In this document: positions 26,495-37,277 of the stretch, piece by piece
How the letters are laid out: every line of letters starts with the position of its first letter
Numbering within the stretch: the stretch's first letter is position 1
Assembly (NCBI GenBank): GCA_041913045.1
Contig: JAYSGB010000035.1
Coordinates: 1 to 44,263, forward strand
Direction: 5' to 3'
Source of the DNA: CAMLOF01 sp041913045
GTDB lineage: Bacteria > Pseudomonadota > Gammaproteobacteria > Burkholderiales > Burkholderiaceae_C
DNA: 44,263 nucleotides
Position numbers and translations under genes: made by a program
Notes under the pieces: model-generated
What the model was told of the DNA's origin: nothing
The model's database searches: none
The model's input: only the letters and a program-made list of their open reading frames with translations

Positions 26495-27379
26495 ATGACC
26501 ACCGCCCCGCCGCTGGAACCCGAGCTGCCCAACAGTTTGGACTTGGCGCTGGCCAGCGCGCCCGCCGAGCTGCCAGCGAGCATGCCCGAGGTGGTGGACC
26601 AGGTGGCCCGCGCACGCCTGTACGGCGAGCCGCTTTTCCAGCTGCCGCAAGACCTCTACATCCCACCCGACGCGCTGCAGGTCTTCCTGGAGGCCTTTGA
26701 AGGCCCGCTGGACCTTCTGCTCTACCTCATCCGCAAGCAGAACTTCAACATCCTCGACATCCCCATGGCCGAGGTGACGCGGCAGTACCTGAGCTACGTG
26801 GAGCAGATCCGCGCCAGCAACCTGGAACTGGCCGGTGAATACCTGCTGATGGCAGCCATGCTGATAGAGATCAAGTCGCGCATGCTGCTGCCGCCCAAGA
26901 AGGTGGCCGAGGGCGAAGAGGTGGAAGATCCCCGTGCCGAACTGGTGCGCCGCCTGCTGGAATACGAGCAGATGAAACTGGCGGCACAGCGCCTGAACGA
27001 CGCCCCCCAGCTGGGCCGCGACTTCCTTCGCGCCCAGGTGCACATCGAACAATCGCTTGCACCGCGTTTTCCGGATGTGAACCCCGCCGACCTGCAGGAA
27101 GCCTGGCGCGACATCCTCAAACGCGCGAAGCTTGTCCAGCACCACAAGATCAGCCGCGAAGAACTTTCAGTACGCGAGCACATGAGCCTGGTGCTGCGCC
27201 GCCTGCAAGGGCGCAAGTTCGTTGAATTTGCCGACCTGTTCGACGTGAGCCTGGGTGTGCCCGTGCTGGTGGTGACCTTCATCGCCACGCTGGAGCTGGC
27301 CAAGGAAACGCTGATCGAACTCACCCAGGCTGAAGCCTTCGCGCCCATTTACGTGCGCCTGGCCTACACGCCTGCCTGA
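26495..27379 (+). CDS. scpA: Segregation and condensation protein A
   Basis: A ~294-residue kleisin that bridges SMC heads with ScpB during chromosome condensation. The conserved kleisin start FEGPLDLLLYLIRKQNFNILDIP (in two parts, ~70-90), the AGEYLLMAAMLIEIKSRMLLP helix and the C-terminal winged helix (VVTFIATLELAKETLIELTQ) are present. The ~60-residue N-terminal extension is common in Burkholderiales. The ATG at 26495 is chosen; a TTG at 26480 that overlaps the previous stop is the alternative. Neither smc nor scpB is in the window. Confidence 0.93.
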   Translation: MTTAPPLEPELPNSLDLALASAPAELPASMPEVVDQVARARLYGEPLFQLPQDLYIPPDALQVFLEAFEGPLDLLLYLIRKQNFNILDIPMAEVTRQYLSYVEQIRASNLELAGEYLLMAAMLIEIKSRMLLPPKKVAEGEEVEDPRAELVRRLLEYEQMKLAAQRLNDAPQLGRDFLRAQVHIEQSLAPRFPDVNPADLQEAWRDILKRAKLVQHHKISREELSVREHMSLVLRRLQGRKFVEFADLFDVSLGVPVLVVTFIATLELAKETLIELTQAEAFAPIYVRLAYTPA

Positions 27380-27402
27380 CACCTTTTTTCTCGCCAATAA
27401 CC

Positions 27403-29025
27403 ATGGCTTCCTTCTCGGCATCCGCCCCCGCCGCCACGGCACCCACCCGGTATTACGACGTCATCATCATTGGCAGCGGCCTGGCCGGGCTGAGCACGGC
27501 GCTGCTGCTGCCCGCGCACCTGCGCGTGGCCGTGCTCACCAAGCGCGCCATTGCCGACGGTGCCAGCGCCTGGGCACAAGGCGGCATTGCCGCCGTGCTG
27601 GCCCCGGACGACAGCTTTGACGAGCATGTGCAAGACACGTTTGTGGCGGGCGCCCACCTGAACGATGAGGCTGCCACCCGCTTCACCGTGGAAAACGCCC
27701 CCGAAGCCATTGCCTGGCTGCAGGAGCTGGGCACCCCCTTCTCGCTCGACGACGGCGAACTGCACCTGACCCGTGAAGGGGGCCACAGCCACCGGCGCAT
27801 CGTGCACGCAGCTGACGCCACAGGTGCCGCCGTGCAAAAGACACTGATCGAGCGCGTGCGCGAACTGCCCCATGTGGACGTGTTCGAAACCCACAACCTG
27901 GTAGACCTGATACTGAGCGACAAACACGCTGTGCAACCCCAGCCAGGGCCGCGACGCTGCCTGGGCGCCTACGTGCTGAACGAGGAAACCGACGAGGTCG
28001 AAGCCTTCGTGGCCCCGCACACCTTGCTGTGCACGGGCGGTGCGGGCAAGGTGTACCTCTACACCTCCAACCCCGACACCGCCACTGGCGACGGCATTGC
28101 CGCCGCATGGCGCGCAGGGTGCCGCGTGGCCAACATGGAATTCATCCAGTTCCACCCCACCTGCCTTTACCACCCGAAGGCCAAGAGCTTCCTCATCAGC
28201 GAGGCGGTGCGTGGGGAAGGCGGCCTGCTCAAACTGCCGGACGGCACGCGCTTCATGCCCGCGCACGACGAGCGCGGCGAACTGGCCCCGCGTGACGTGG
28301 TGGCCCGCGCCATCGACTTCGAGATGAAGAAACACGGCCTGGACTGCGTGTTCCTCGACATCTCGCACCAGAGCCCCGAGTTCCTGCGCGAGCACTTCCC
28401 CAACATCCTGGCACGCTGCGCCGAGCTGGGCATCGACATCACGCGTGAACCCATTCCCGTGGTGCCCGCGGCGCATTACACCTGTGGCGGCGTGGTCACC
28501 GACCTGCGCGCCCGCACCGACCTGGACGGCCTGTACTGCGTGGGCGAAGCCAGCTGCACCGGCCTGCACGGCGCCAACCGCCTGGCCAGCAACTCCTTGC
28601 TGGAATGCATGGTGTTTGCCCGCGCCGCCGTGGCCGACATCACCGCCCAGCCCGCCGTTAATGTGCCTGGTGTGCGCCCCTGGGACGACAGCCGAGTCAT
28701 CGACGCCGATGAACAGGTCGTCATCGCGCACAACTGGCACGAACTGCGCCGCTTCATGTGGGACTACGTGGGCATCGTGCGCACCGACAAACGTCTGGAG
28801 CGCGCCGCCCACCGCATCGCCCTGCTCAAGGCCGAGATCCAGGAGTTCTACGCACGCTTTCACGTGACGCGCGACCTGCTGGAGCTGCGCAACCTGGTGC
28901 AGGTGGCCGACCTGATCGTGCGTTCGGCCCAGGCCCGCAAGGAAAGCCGGGGACTGCACTTCAGCCGCGACTACCCCGAACTGCTGCCCAAGGCGCTGCC
29001 CACGGTGCTCACGCCGGGGGTTTGA
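27403..29025 (+). CDS. nadB: L-aspartate oxidase
   Basis: A 540-residue FAD enzyme that oxidises L-aspartate to iminoaspartate, the first step of de novo NAD synthesis. The N-terminal FAD site IIGSGLAGLSTALLL, the GASAWAQGGIAAVLAPDD segment, the catalytic-site region FHPTCLYHPKAKSFLISEAVRGEGG, and GLHGANRLASNSLLE are all present. The product is passed to NadA, whose gene lies 11 kb away on the other strand (40132-41229). It starts 23 bases after scpA and ends tail-to-tail with the YitT-family gene. Confidence 0.96.
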   Translation: MASFSASAPAATAPTRYYDVIIIGSGLAGLSTALLLPAHLRVAVLTKRAIADGASAWAQGGIAAVLAPDDSFDEHVQDTFVAGAHLNDEAATRFTVENAPEAIAWLQELGTPFSLDDGELHLTREGGHSHRRIVHAADATGAAVQKTLIERVRELPHVDVFETHNLVDLILSDKHAVQPQPGPRRCLGAYVLNEETDEVEAFVAPHTLLCTGGAGKVYLYTSNPDTATGDGIAAAWRAGCRVANMEFIQFHPTCLYHPKAKSFLISEAVRGEGGLLKLPDGTRFMPAHDERGELAPRDVVARAIDFEMKKHGLDCVFLDISHQSPEFLREHFPNILARCAELGIDITREPIPVVPAAHYTCGGVVTDLRARTDLDGLYCVGEASCTGLHGANRLASNSLLECMVFARAAVADITAQPAVNVPGVRPWDDSRVIDADEQVVIAHNWHELRRFMWDYVGIVRTDKRLERAAHRIALLKAEIQEFYARFHVTRDLLELRNLVQVADLIVRSAQARKESRGLHFSRDYPELLPKALPTVLTPGV

Positions 29026-29044
29026 ACCTGGGCTGGCCGCCGGC

Positions 29045-29659
29045 TCAAATCACCGCATAGCGCCCCGGCCTGTGGTTGATGGCGATGAACAGGTTCATCA
29101 CCACCGCTGCCAGCACCGACCAGGCCACCCGCTCGGGCTCCACCACCGTCAGCGCCAGCAGCACGATGGTGCAGTCGATGCCCATCTGCACCTTGCCCGC
29201 GCGCCAGCCGCGCGCCTGCTGCAGGTACAGGCTGATGATGGTGGCACCGCCCAGGCTGGCGCGGTGCCGCGCCAGGAACAGGCAGCCCGAACCCAGCAGC
29301 AAACCGCCAAGCACAGCGGCATAGGCCGGGTGCAGCCGCTCGATGGCGAACAGGCGCGGCGACCACTGCGTCATGGCCGACAACAGGCTGATGGCGATGA
29401 AGGTCTTGAGCGTGAACTCGCGCCCCATGCGTTGCCAGGCAAACCAGTAGAACGGCACGTTGATGAGGAAGAACAGGTGCCCCAGCCCCAGGCCCGTGGC
29501 GTAGTGCAGCACGAAAGCCGCACCCGCCGTGCCGCCCGTGAGCAGCCCCGACTGCGCAAACAGAATCAGCGCCAGCGACACGAACAGCGTGCCCGTGAAG
29601 ATGGCCTGTGCATCCTCGAAGGCGCTGTGTTTCTGTACGGAAGAAGTGTCTGTGCTCAT
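29045..29659 (-). CDS. YitT-family (DUF161) membrane protein
   Basis: A ~204-residue protein with five to six hydrophobic segments, including SLALILFAQSGLLTGGTAGA, LINVPFYWFAWQRMG, and AVLGGLLLGSGCLFL followed by GGATIISLYLQQ. These fit the YitT/DUF161 family, whose function is unknown. The start is uncertain: ATG at 29659 (MSTDTSS) or 29683 (MIRASAH). It lies 46 bases after the LacI-family gene on the same strand. Confidence 0.8.
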   Translation of the reverse strand: MSTDTSSVQKHSAFEDAQAIFTGTLFVSLALILFAQSGLLTGGTAGAAFVLHYATGLGLGHLFFLINVPFYWFAWQRMGREFTLKTFIAISLLSAMTQWSPRLFAIERLHPAYAAVLGGLLLGSGCLFLARHRASLGGATIISLYLQQARGWRAGKVQMGIDCTIVLLALTVVEPERVAWSVLAAVVMNLFIAINHRPGRYAVI

Positions 29660-29705
29660 GACGTGTGCGGAGGCACGAATCATGCCAGTAACCGTGGCAG
29701 CCACA

Positions 29706-30725
29706 TCAGGCGCTGCCCCTCACCACCAGTTCGTACCCCAGGTCCACACAAGGCTTAGGCACCGGCTTCCCAGCCATCAACGCCAGCAGCATGCGCGCTG
29801 CCTCGGTGCCCACCTCGGCACGTGGCGTGCGCACGGTGGTCAGCGGTGGCCACATCTGGTCGCTGCCGGTCAGGTCGTTGAAGCCAGCCACAGCCATGTC
29901 GCCAGGCACCGAAACACCCAGCCGCAGCGCGGCCAGCAGAGCCCCCTGAGCCAAGTCGTCGTTACAGAAGAAGATCGCGTCCACCGCCTGGCCGCTGCGC
30001 ACGATGTCTTCAAACATCTCGCCTCCCAGCGCCAGCGACGACGGGTCTGCGCGCAGCCACTCAAGCTCCGGGTCAAAACAACCCGCCGCCTCCATGGCCT
30101 GGCGCCAGCCGTCCCGTCGCTGCAGGGTTCGCGGGTCCAACTGGGCGGCGGCAAAAGCGATGCGGCGGTGTCCACGCGCGAGCAGGTGCTCCGTCATGGC
30201 CACCCCGGCGCTTTGTTGCGAGAACCCGACGCTGTAGACGCCCGGCACCTCACTCACCTCCATCAGGTGCACGCAGGGCACGCCACTGCCAGCGATCAGC
30301 TTGCGTGTGGCTTCGCTGCGCTCCATGCCCGTCACCAGCACGCCCGCCGGGCGGTGCAACAACTGCTCGCGCAGCAACTGCTCCTCTTCACCAATGTCGT
30401 AGTGGGTGATGCCGATCAAGGTCTGGTAGCCCGCCGGGCGCAGGGTGCGCTGCACGGCCTCCAGCAAATCGACGAACAGCGCGTTGGACAACAAAGGAAT
30501 GAGCACCGCCACATGGCTGCTGTGGCGGGAGGCGAGCGCCCGGGCGGCAGGGTCGGGCATGTACCCCAGCTGTTCCACGGCCAGTTGCACCCGTGCCACC
30601 AGTTCCGGGTCCACCGCACGTTCCCCGCGCAAGGCCCGCGACACGGTGATGGGGCTGACCCCTGCCAGCTTGGCCACGTCCGCCAGGGTGACTCGGCCAG
30701 TGGCTCGGGGACGGTTGGCAGACAT
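29706..30725 (-). CDS. LacI-family repressor of the gluconate operon (GntR type)
   Basis: A 339-residue regulator. The LacI helix-turn-helix with hinge (VTLADVAKLAGVSPITVSRA) lies near residues 13-32, followed by a periplasmic-binding-protein-like sensor domain (FFCNDDLAQGALLAALRLGV). AGGAG lies upstream of the ATG. It diverges from gntK and the TRAP genes; the spacer has two copies of the palindrome GGATAGCGCTATCC. The natural reading is repression of its own gene and of gluconate uptake until gluconate or 6-phosphogluconate is present. The effector is inferred from the neighbours. Confidence 0.9.
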   Translation of the reverse strand: MSANRPRATGRVTLADVAKLAGVSPITVSRALRGERAVDPELVARVQLAVEQLGYMPDPAARALASRHSSHVAVLIPLLSNALFVDLLEAVQRTLRPAGYQTLIGITHYDIGEEEQLLREQLLHRPAGVLVTGMERSEATRKLIAGSGVPCVHLMEVSEVPGVYSVGFSQQSAGVAMTEHLLARGHRRIAFAAAQLDPRTLQRRDGWRQAMEAAGCFDPELEWLRADPSSLALGGEMFEDIVRSGQAVDAIFFCNDDLAQGALLAALRLGVSVPGDMAVAGFNDLTGSDQMWPPLTTVRTPRAEVGTEAARMLLALMAGKPVPKPCVDLGYELVVRGSA

Positions 30726-30775
30726 GGGGTAGCTCCTAGGGTTATTACTGATCATACATCTGGCGAATGCTTGTA

Positions 30776-30789
30776 GGATAGCGCTATCC
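30776..30789. promoter_or_regulatory. LacI-type operator 1
   Basis: GGATAGCGCTATCC is a perfect 14-base palindrome with the central CG typical of LacI-family sites. It lies about 50 bases upstream of the repressor gene and 94 before gntK. Confidence 0.75.
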
Positions 30790-30864
30790 AAAGCGTGTGA
30801 GCCAGAGGGAAATCCCTATTTCAAACAGGATTCCACAGGCAAGCCGCTTTTTTTGAACCCTTTC

Positions 30865-30878
30865 GGACAGCGCTATCC
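30865..30878. promoter_or_regulatory. LacI-type operator 2
   Basis: GGACAGCGCTATCC differs from operator 1 at one base. It ends four bases before the gntK start codon. The two centres are 89 bases apart, which would allow repression by DNA looping or simple blocking. Confidence 0.75.
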
Positions 30879-30882
30879 AACA

Positions 30883-31386
30883 ATGAACCATTCGATAGTC
30901 ATCATGGGTGTGGCCGGTTGCGGCAAGTCCAGCCTGGGGGACGCCGTTGCCCGCGCCGAAGGCCTGCACCTGATTGAGGGTGACGACCACCACAGCCCGG
31001 AAAGCCGCGCCAAGATGAGCCAGGGCATTGCCTTGACCGATGCCGACCGGCAAGGCTGGCTGAACCGGCTGGGCGAAGAACTTCGCCAGGCGCCGCAGGG
31101 ACTGGTGCTCACCTGCTCGGCCCTCAAGCGCGCGTACCGCGAGGGCTTGCGCGCCGCGTCACCCGGCCTGCGTTTTGTGTTTCTGGACGTGACCCGGGAA
31201 GAAGCCCAGCGGCGCGTTGCGCAACGCCCATCCCACTTTTTTTCAAGCAGCCTGATCGACAGCCAGTTCGCCACGCTGGAGCCGCCCACGGGCGAACCCG
31301 GCGTGCTGCGCGTGGATGCCAGCCTGCCCCTTGAGCAACTGCAGGCCCAGGTATGCGCCTGGCTGCATGAAGGAGCGCACGCATGA
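30883..31386 (+). CDS. gntK: Gluconokinase
   Basis: A 167-residue kinase that phosphorylates gluconate to 6-phosphogluconate with ATP. The P-loop GVAGCGKSS is at 9-17. The substrate-side motifs EGDDHHSPESRAKMSQGIALTD (in two parts), DRQGWLNRL, CSALKRAYR and RPSHFFSSSLIDSQFATLE follow the family closely. The ATG at 30883 is chosen; a TTG at 30853 would place the operator inside the coding region. The stop overlaps the start of the next gene by four bases (ATGA). Confidence 0.95.
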   Translation: MNHSIVIMGVAGCGKSSLGDAVARAEGLHLIEGDDHHSPESRAKMSQGIALTDADRQGWLNRLGEELRQAPQGLVLTCSALKRAYREGLRAASPGLRFVFLDVTREEAQRRVAQRPSHFFSSSLIDSQFATLEPPTGEPGVLRVDASLPLEQLQAQVCAWLHEGAHA

Positions 31387-31886
31387 ACACTGCCACCCCA
31401 CCCAAGCGCCACCTGCAGCGCCTGACACATGCCGCCATGGCCGCCTGCCTCGGCATCATGGCCGTGGCCGTGTTCGTGAACGTCGTGCTGCGTTACGGCT
31501 TCGACAGCGGTGTGCCCGCCAGCGAGGAACTGTCCCGCCTGCTGTTCGTCTGGATGGTGTTCATCGGCGCCACCGCTGCCTACCCGGCGGGTGAACACAT
31601 GGCCTTCACCAGCCTGGTCGGCCTGCTGCGCCACCGCCCCAAGGTCATGTTGGCTGTCACCGCGCTCATCCGCATCCTGGTGGTGTTCGGCGCGGGTCTG
31701 GTGGCCCATGGCGCCTGGCAGCAGGTCGTGGTGGGGCTGGACAGCCACTCCGTCGTGCTGGGCTACCCCACGGCCTTGCTGCCACTGCCCGCCTTCCTGT
31801 GCGCCACGGCGATTGCCGTCATGGCCCTGCTGGAACTTGTCAAACGCACGCCGCTGGACCTGGGCCACGGCATGGATGTGGAGTGA
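31383..31886 (+). CDS. TRAP transporter small permease (DctQ type), gluconate-type locus
   Basis: A 167-residue inner-membrane protein with four hydrophobic segments. DctQ features are FVNVVLRYGFDSGVPASEEL and SRLLFVWMVFIGATAAY. It forms the membrane unit of the transporter with the large permease encoded next. Coupling to gntK through an ATGA overlap points to uptake of gluconate or a related sugar acid. Confidence 0.92.
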   Translation: MNTATPPKRHLQRLTHAAMAACLGIMAVAVFVNVVLRYGFDSGVPASEELSRLLFVWMVFIGATAAYPAGEHMAFTSLVGLLRHRPKVMLAVTALIRILVVFGAGLVAHGAWQQVVVGLDSHSVVLGYPTALLPLPAFLCATAIAVMALLELVKRTPLDLGHGMDVE

Positions 31887-31890
31887 TGCC

Positions 31891-33183
31891 ATGAGCCCCG
31901 AAGGTTTGGCTTTCATCGTCTTCGTGGTCGGCATGCTGGTGCTCATGGGCATCGGCATGAACATGGCCTTGGCACTCGTCATCACCGGCGCAGGCATGGC
32001 CTGGGTGCTGGACTTCTGGGACACGCAGCTGCTGGCCCAGAACCTGGTGGCCGGGGTAGACAGCTTCCCGCTGCTCGCGGTGCCCTTCTTCATACTGGCG
32101 GGCGAGCTCATGAACGCGGGCGGCATCAGCCGCCGGATCATTGCCATGGCGCAGGCCTGGGTTGGCCACATTCATGGCGGGCTGGGCTTCGTGGCCATCG
32201 GCGCTGCGGTGCTCATGGCCAGCATGAGCGGCTCTGCCCTGGCAGACACCGCTGCGCTGGCCACCATCCTGCTGCCCATGATGCGCCAGCAGGGCTACCC
32301 CATGAACACGTCAGCCGGGCTGATCGCGTCTGGCGGCATCATCGCGCCCATCATCCCGCCGTCCATGCCCTTCGTCATTTACGGCGTCACCACCAACACC
32401 TCCATCTCGGCCTTGTTCCTCTCGGGCATCGTGCCGGGGTTGATCATGGGTACGGGCCTCATCCTGGCCTGGAAGTGGGTGCTGCGCCGCATCGATCTGC
32501 CCGCTGGCGAACCCATGCCCATGAAAGATCGCCTGCTCACCACGGCCAAGGCCTTCTGGGCGCTGCTCATGCCCCTCATCATCATTGGCGGCATGAAGAG
32601 CGGCATCTTCACCCCCACCGAAGCCGCCGTGGTGGCCGCCTTCTACGCCTTGGTGGTGGCACTCTTCATCCACCGGGAAATGCAGCTCGCGCAGCTCGGC
32701 GACGTGCTGGTGCGCGCTGCCAAGACCACGGCCATCGTGATGTTCCTGTGCGCAGGTGCCCAGGTGGCCAGCTACATGATCACCCTGGCCGACCTGCCCG
32801 GCGTGCTGACCCAGTGGCTGGGCCCGCTGGTAGAAAACCCGCGCCTGCTCATGGCGGTGATGATGCTGGCCCTGGTGCTCATCGGCACCGCGCTCGACCT
32901 CACGCCCACCATCCTCATCTTCGCGCCGGTCATGCTGCCCATCGCCGTCAAGGCGGGCATAGACCCGGTGTATTTCGGGCTGATGTTCGTGCTCAACGGC
33001 GCCATCGGCCTCATCACACCACCCGTGGGCACGGTGCTCAACGTGGTGGCTGGTGTGGGCAGGCTTTCGCTGCACCAGGTGATCAAGGGCGTGAACCCCT
33101 TCCTGTTCACCTACGTGCTGATCCTCGCCCTTTTCGTTGTTTTCCCCCAGATCGTGACCGCGCCTGTGGCGTGGATGCGCTGA
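31891..33183 (+). CDS. TRAP transporter large permease (DctM type)
   Basis: A 430-residue polytopic protein with about 12 hydrophobic segments. DctM motifs include VPFFILAGELMNAGGISRRI, GSALADTAALATILLPMM, GGIIAPIIPPSMPFVIYG, TPTEAAVVAAFYAL and the terminal GAIGLITPPVGTVLNVVAG. The ATG at 31891 lies four bases after the small permease stop; the open frame reaching back to 31510 overlaps that gene and is rejected. It drives sodium- or proton-coupled uptake of the ligand held by the binding protein that follows. Confidence 0.94.
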   Translation: MSPEGLAFIVFVVGMLVLMGIGMNMALALVITGAGMAWVLDFWDTQLLAQNLVAGVDSFPLLAVPFFILAGELMNAGGISRRIIAMAQAWVGHIHGGLGFVAIGAAVLMASMSGSALADTAALATILLPMMRQQGYPMNTSAGLIASGGIIAPIIPPSMPFVIYGVTTNTSISALFLSGIVPGLIMGTGLILAWKWVLRRIDLPAGEPMPMKDRLLTTAKAFWALLMPLIIIGGMKSGIFTPTEAAVVAAFYALVVALFIHREMQLAQLGDVLVRAAKTTAIVMFLCAGAQVASYMITLADLPGVLTQWLGPLVENPRLLMAVMMLALVLIGTALDLTPTILIFAPVMLPIAVKAGIDPVYFGLMFVLNGAIGLITPPVGTVLNVVAGVGRLSLHQVIKGVNPFLFTYVLILALFVVFPQIVTAPVAWMR

Positions 33184-33213
33184 TCGCCTCTCGCAACCTC
33201 CAAGGAGACATCC

Positions 33214-34233
33214 ATGAACCTGTTCCGCCGGACCCTCGTCACCACCGCTGCTGCGCTCGCGCTGGCAACGCCCTTCATTGCCCAGGCGCAGGACATCAAG
33301 CCGCGCATCATCCGCTTTGGCTACGGTCTGAACGAGCAAAGCAACCAGGGGCGCGCCGTCAAGCTCTTCGCCGAACAGGTGGAAAAGGCCTCTGGCGGCA
33401 AGATGCGTGTTCGCGCCATTGGTGCAGCCGCCCTCGGCCCCGACACGCAGATGCAGAACGCCCTCATCGGCGGCGCCCAGGAAATGATGGTCGGCTCCAC
33501 CGCCACGCTGGTGGGCATCACCAAGGAAATGGCGCTGTGGGACACCCCCTTCCTCTTCAACAACGCCAAGGAAGCCGACGCCCTGCTGGACGGCCCGCTG
33601 GGTGAGAAGGTCAAGGCCAAGCTGCAGGAAAAGGGTCTGGTCGGCCTGGTCTACTGGGAAAACGGCTTCCGCAACCTCACCAACAGCAAGCGCCCCATCC
33701 AGAAGATGGAAGACCTGGCCGGCATCAAGCTGCGCGTGATGCAGAACAACGTGTTCCTGGACAGCTTCAAGTCCCTGGGCACCAACGCCGTGCCCATGGC
33801 CTTCTCTGAACTGTTCGGCGCGCTGGAAACCGGCACCGTCGATGGCCAGGAGAACCCCTACAACACCATCCTGTCCAGCAAGTTCTACGAAGTCCAGAAG
33901 TACCTGACCGTGACCAACCACGTCTACAGCCCGTGGATCGTGCTGGTGAGCAAGAAGTGGTGGGACGGTCTGTCCAAGGACGAGCAGAAAGTCCTGATGG
34001 ACGCCGCCAAGGCCAGCCGCGAATTCGAGCGCAAGGACACGCGTGAGGAAGCCTCCAAAGCGGTGGCCGCGCTCAAGGAAAAGGGCATGCAGGTGAACGA
34101 ACTTTCGCCTGCCGAAGCCGCCCGCATGCGCAACTCGCTCACTCGCGTGTACGCCTCCATCGGCGCCAGCGTGGGCATGGACCTGTGGAACGAAACCCAG
34201 GCTGAGTTGGCCAAGCTGCGCGCCAAGAAGTAA
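33214..34233 (+). CDS. TRAP transporter periplasmic solute-binding protein (DctP type)
   Basis: A 339-residue exported protein. Signal peptide MNLFRRTLVTTAAALALATP ends near IAQA|QD (about residue 25). The mature part is a DctP fold with LGPDTQMQNALIGGAQEMMV, the conserved arginine in KLRVMQNNVFLDSFKSLG, PMAFSELFGALETGTVDGQE and NHVYSPWIVLVSKKWW. AAGGAGA precedes the ATG. It closes the gntK-TRAP operon. The ligand is most likely gluconate given gntK, although other sugar acids are possible. Confidence 0.93.
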   Translation: MNLFRRTLVTTAAALALATPFIAQAQDIKPRIIRFGYGLNEQSNQGRAVKLFAEQVEKASGGKMRVRAIGAAALGPDTQMQNALIGGAQEMMVGSTATLVGITKEMALWDTPFLFNNAKEADALLDGPLGEKVKAKLQEKGLVGLVYWENGFRNLTNSKRPIQKMEDLAGIKLRVMQNNVFLDSFKSLGTNAVPMAFSELFGALETGTVDGQENPYNTILSSKFYEVQKYLTVTNHVYSPWIVLVSKKWWDGLSKDEQKVLMDAAKASREFERKDTREEASKAVAALKEKGMQVNELSPAEAARMRNSLTRVYASIGASVGMDLWNETQAELAKLRAKK

Positions 34234-34274
34234 GCCCGAGCAAGCGCGTTTCTCCGCAACGCGCTAGAATCCGC

Positions 34275-34363
34275 GACGCTCCGGGGTGTCCACATGGTGT
34301 GGGCTGAGATGGCAATGCCGAACCCGCGAACTTGAACCGGTTCATACCGGCGGAAGAAGAGCT
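34275..34363 (+). promoter_or_regulatory. TPP riboswitch controlling thiC
   Basis: The aptamer shows CCGGGGTGTC, the conserved GGGCTGAGATGG, CCGAACCCGCGAACTTGAACC and a closing ACCGGCGGAAGAAGAG (each within 34280-34363). These match the helices and pyrimidine/pyrophosphate sensor loops of THI-box RNAs. A -10 box TAGAAT at 34265-34270 places the transcript start near 34277, at the edge of the aptamer. The ~100 bases to thiC form the expression platform. A seven-base hairpin (34244-34264) precedes it and could end the TRAP transcript. Confidence 0.92.
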
Positions 34364-34460
34364 GTCAACCCTGCGTGAGTCGAACCCCGTCCTGGCCTGG
34401 CGCCACATGGGGTACGAACCACCGGGGCGACCTTCGGAGCAACACACAGGAGACTCCGAT

Positions 34461-36389
<1,929 letters not shown>

Positions 36390-36445
36390 ACACTGCCTCG
36401 CTGGTTGCTGTAGGGATGACGGGGTTCGCCGTGACCTCGCTCGCT

Positions 36446-36511
36446 GCGGCAGGCCTGGCGCTGCAACCAAAGCTGTTGGTGCGCAACCGGTGGTGTGCCA
36501 ACAGCGCTTCT
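36446..36511. repeat. Flank of repeat copy 2, similar to the sequence before copy 1
   Basis: This stretch contains CTGCGGCAGGCCTGGC, also the outer arm of the palindrome at 6250, and then GTGCCAACA followed by CTGCAAAGG, which parallels GTGCCAACA and CTGCCAAGG before copy 1. It suggests the mobile or duplicated unit is longer than the 243-bp core. The rest of the gap between thiC and the repeat (36390-36445) shows nothing recognisable. Confidence 0.55.
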
Positions 36512-36753
36512 GCAAAGGCGTGTGCGCCCAGGGGCTGGCGCGCCTGACGAGGTGCCGAGAAGCGCAGCTGCCGTGGCTGCGCGCGCAGCGCGCTTCGTAA
36601 CTGACTTGCGGCAGATGTTCGACCGGAGCGTTTCGTCAGAAACGTGTAGGGAGTTTCTGCAGCGTGGCCACGGCATCGAGCATCGCAGGGGAGCCGGTGC
36701 ACTGCACCGGCCGCCTCGTTGAAGCGCCAGCCCCTGGGCGCACACGCCTTGGC
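36512..36753 (+). repeat. Nested palindromic repeat, copy 2 (242 bp)
   Basis: Ends 36512-36541 and 36724-36753 are 30-base inverted repeats with one mismatch. The internal nested stems of copy 1 are kept: GCCGTGGC with GCCACGGC, GCGGCAGA with TCTGCAGC (one mismatch), and CGTTTC-GTCA-GAAACG. The loop of the last differs from copy 1 while the stem is preserved. It lies between thiC and panD, 57 bases before the panD start. Confidence 0.9.
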
Positions 36754-36810
36754 CCTCCCACAAGCCATCTGTCACAATCCGTCCCCATTCGCGCCCCCCA
36801 GGAGAAGCCC

Positions 36811-37191
36811 ATGTTCCGCACCCTGCTCAAATCCAAGATCCACCGCGTCGCCGTTACCCAGTGCGAACTGCACTACGAAGGCTCCTGCGCCATCGACGAA
36901 GACCTGCTCGACGCCGCCAACATCTGCGAAAACGAACAAATCCACATCTGGAACATCGACAACGGCGAGCGCTTCGTCACCTACGCCATCAAAGGCGAAC
37001 GCGGCACAGGCATGATCTCCGTCAACGGCTCGGCAGCGCGCCGTGCGGCGGTGGGCGACCTGCTCATCATCGCGGCCTTTGCACAAGTCCACGAAGACCA
37101 CGTGAAGAACCACCAACCACAACTGGTGTTCGTGGATGCCAACAACCGCCAGACCGAACTGCGGCACCACGTACCCACGCAGCAAGCCTGA
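36811..37191 (+). CDS. panD: Aspartate 1-decarboxylase
   Basis: A 126-residue pyruvoyl enzyme that makes beta-alanine from L-aspartate for pantothenate. The self-cleavage site is G24-S25 in HYEGSCAIDEDLL. NGSAARRAAVGDLLIIAAF is also conserved. The ATG at 36811 has AGGAGA upstream, and the length is normal. The promoter must lie inside or just after the palindromic repeat that ends at 36753, or the gene is read from thiC through the repeat. Confidence 0.96.
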   Translation: MFRTLLKSKIHRVAVTQCELHYEGSCAIDEDLLDAANICENEQIHIWNIDNGERFVTYAIKGERGTGMISVNGSAARRAAVGDLLIIAAFAQVHEDHVKNHQPQLVFVDANNRQTELRHHVPTQQA

Positions 37192-37277
37192 GCCTGCCAG
37201 GCGAACATCCCCGGGCTTGACCGGGGATGCGCACCATGCCATGCTGCCCGCGCCGCCCGACGGCCAGGAGGCAGACC

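Noticed and set aside
31510..31890. Longer start for the TRAP large permease
   Set aside because: It would overlap most of the small permease gene; the ATG at 31891 gives the normal DctM N-terminus.
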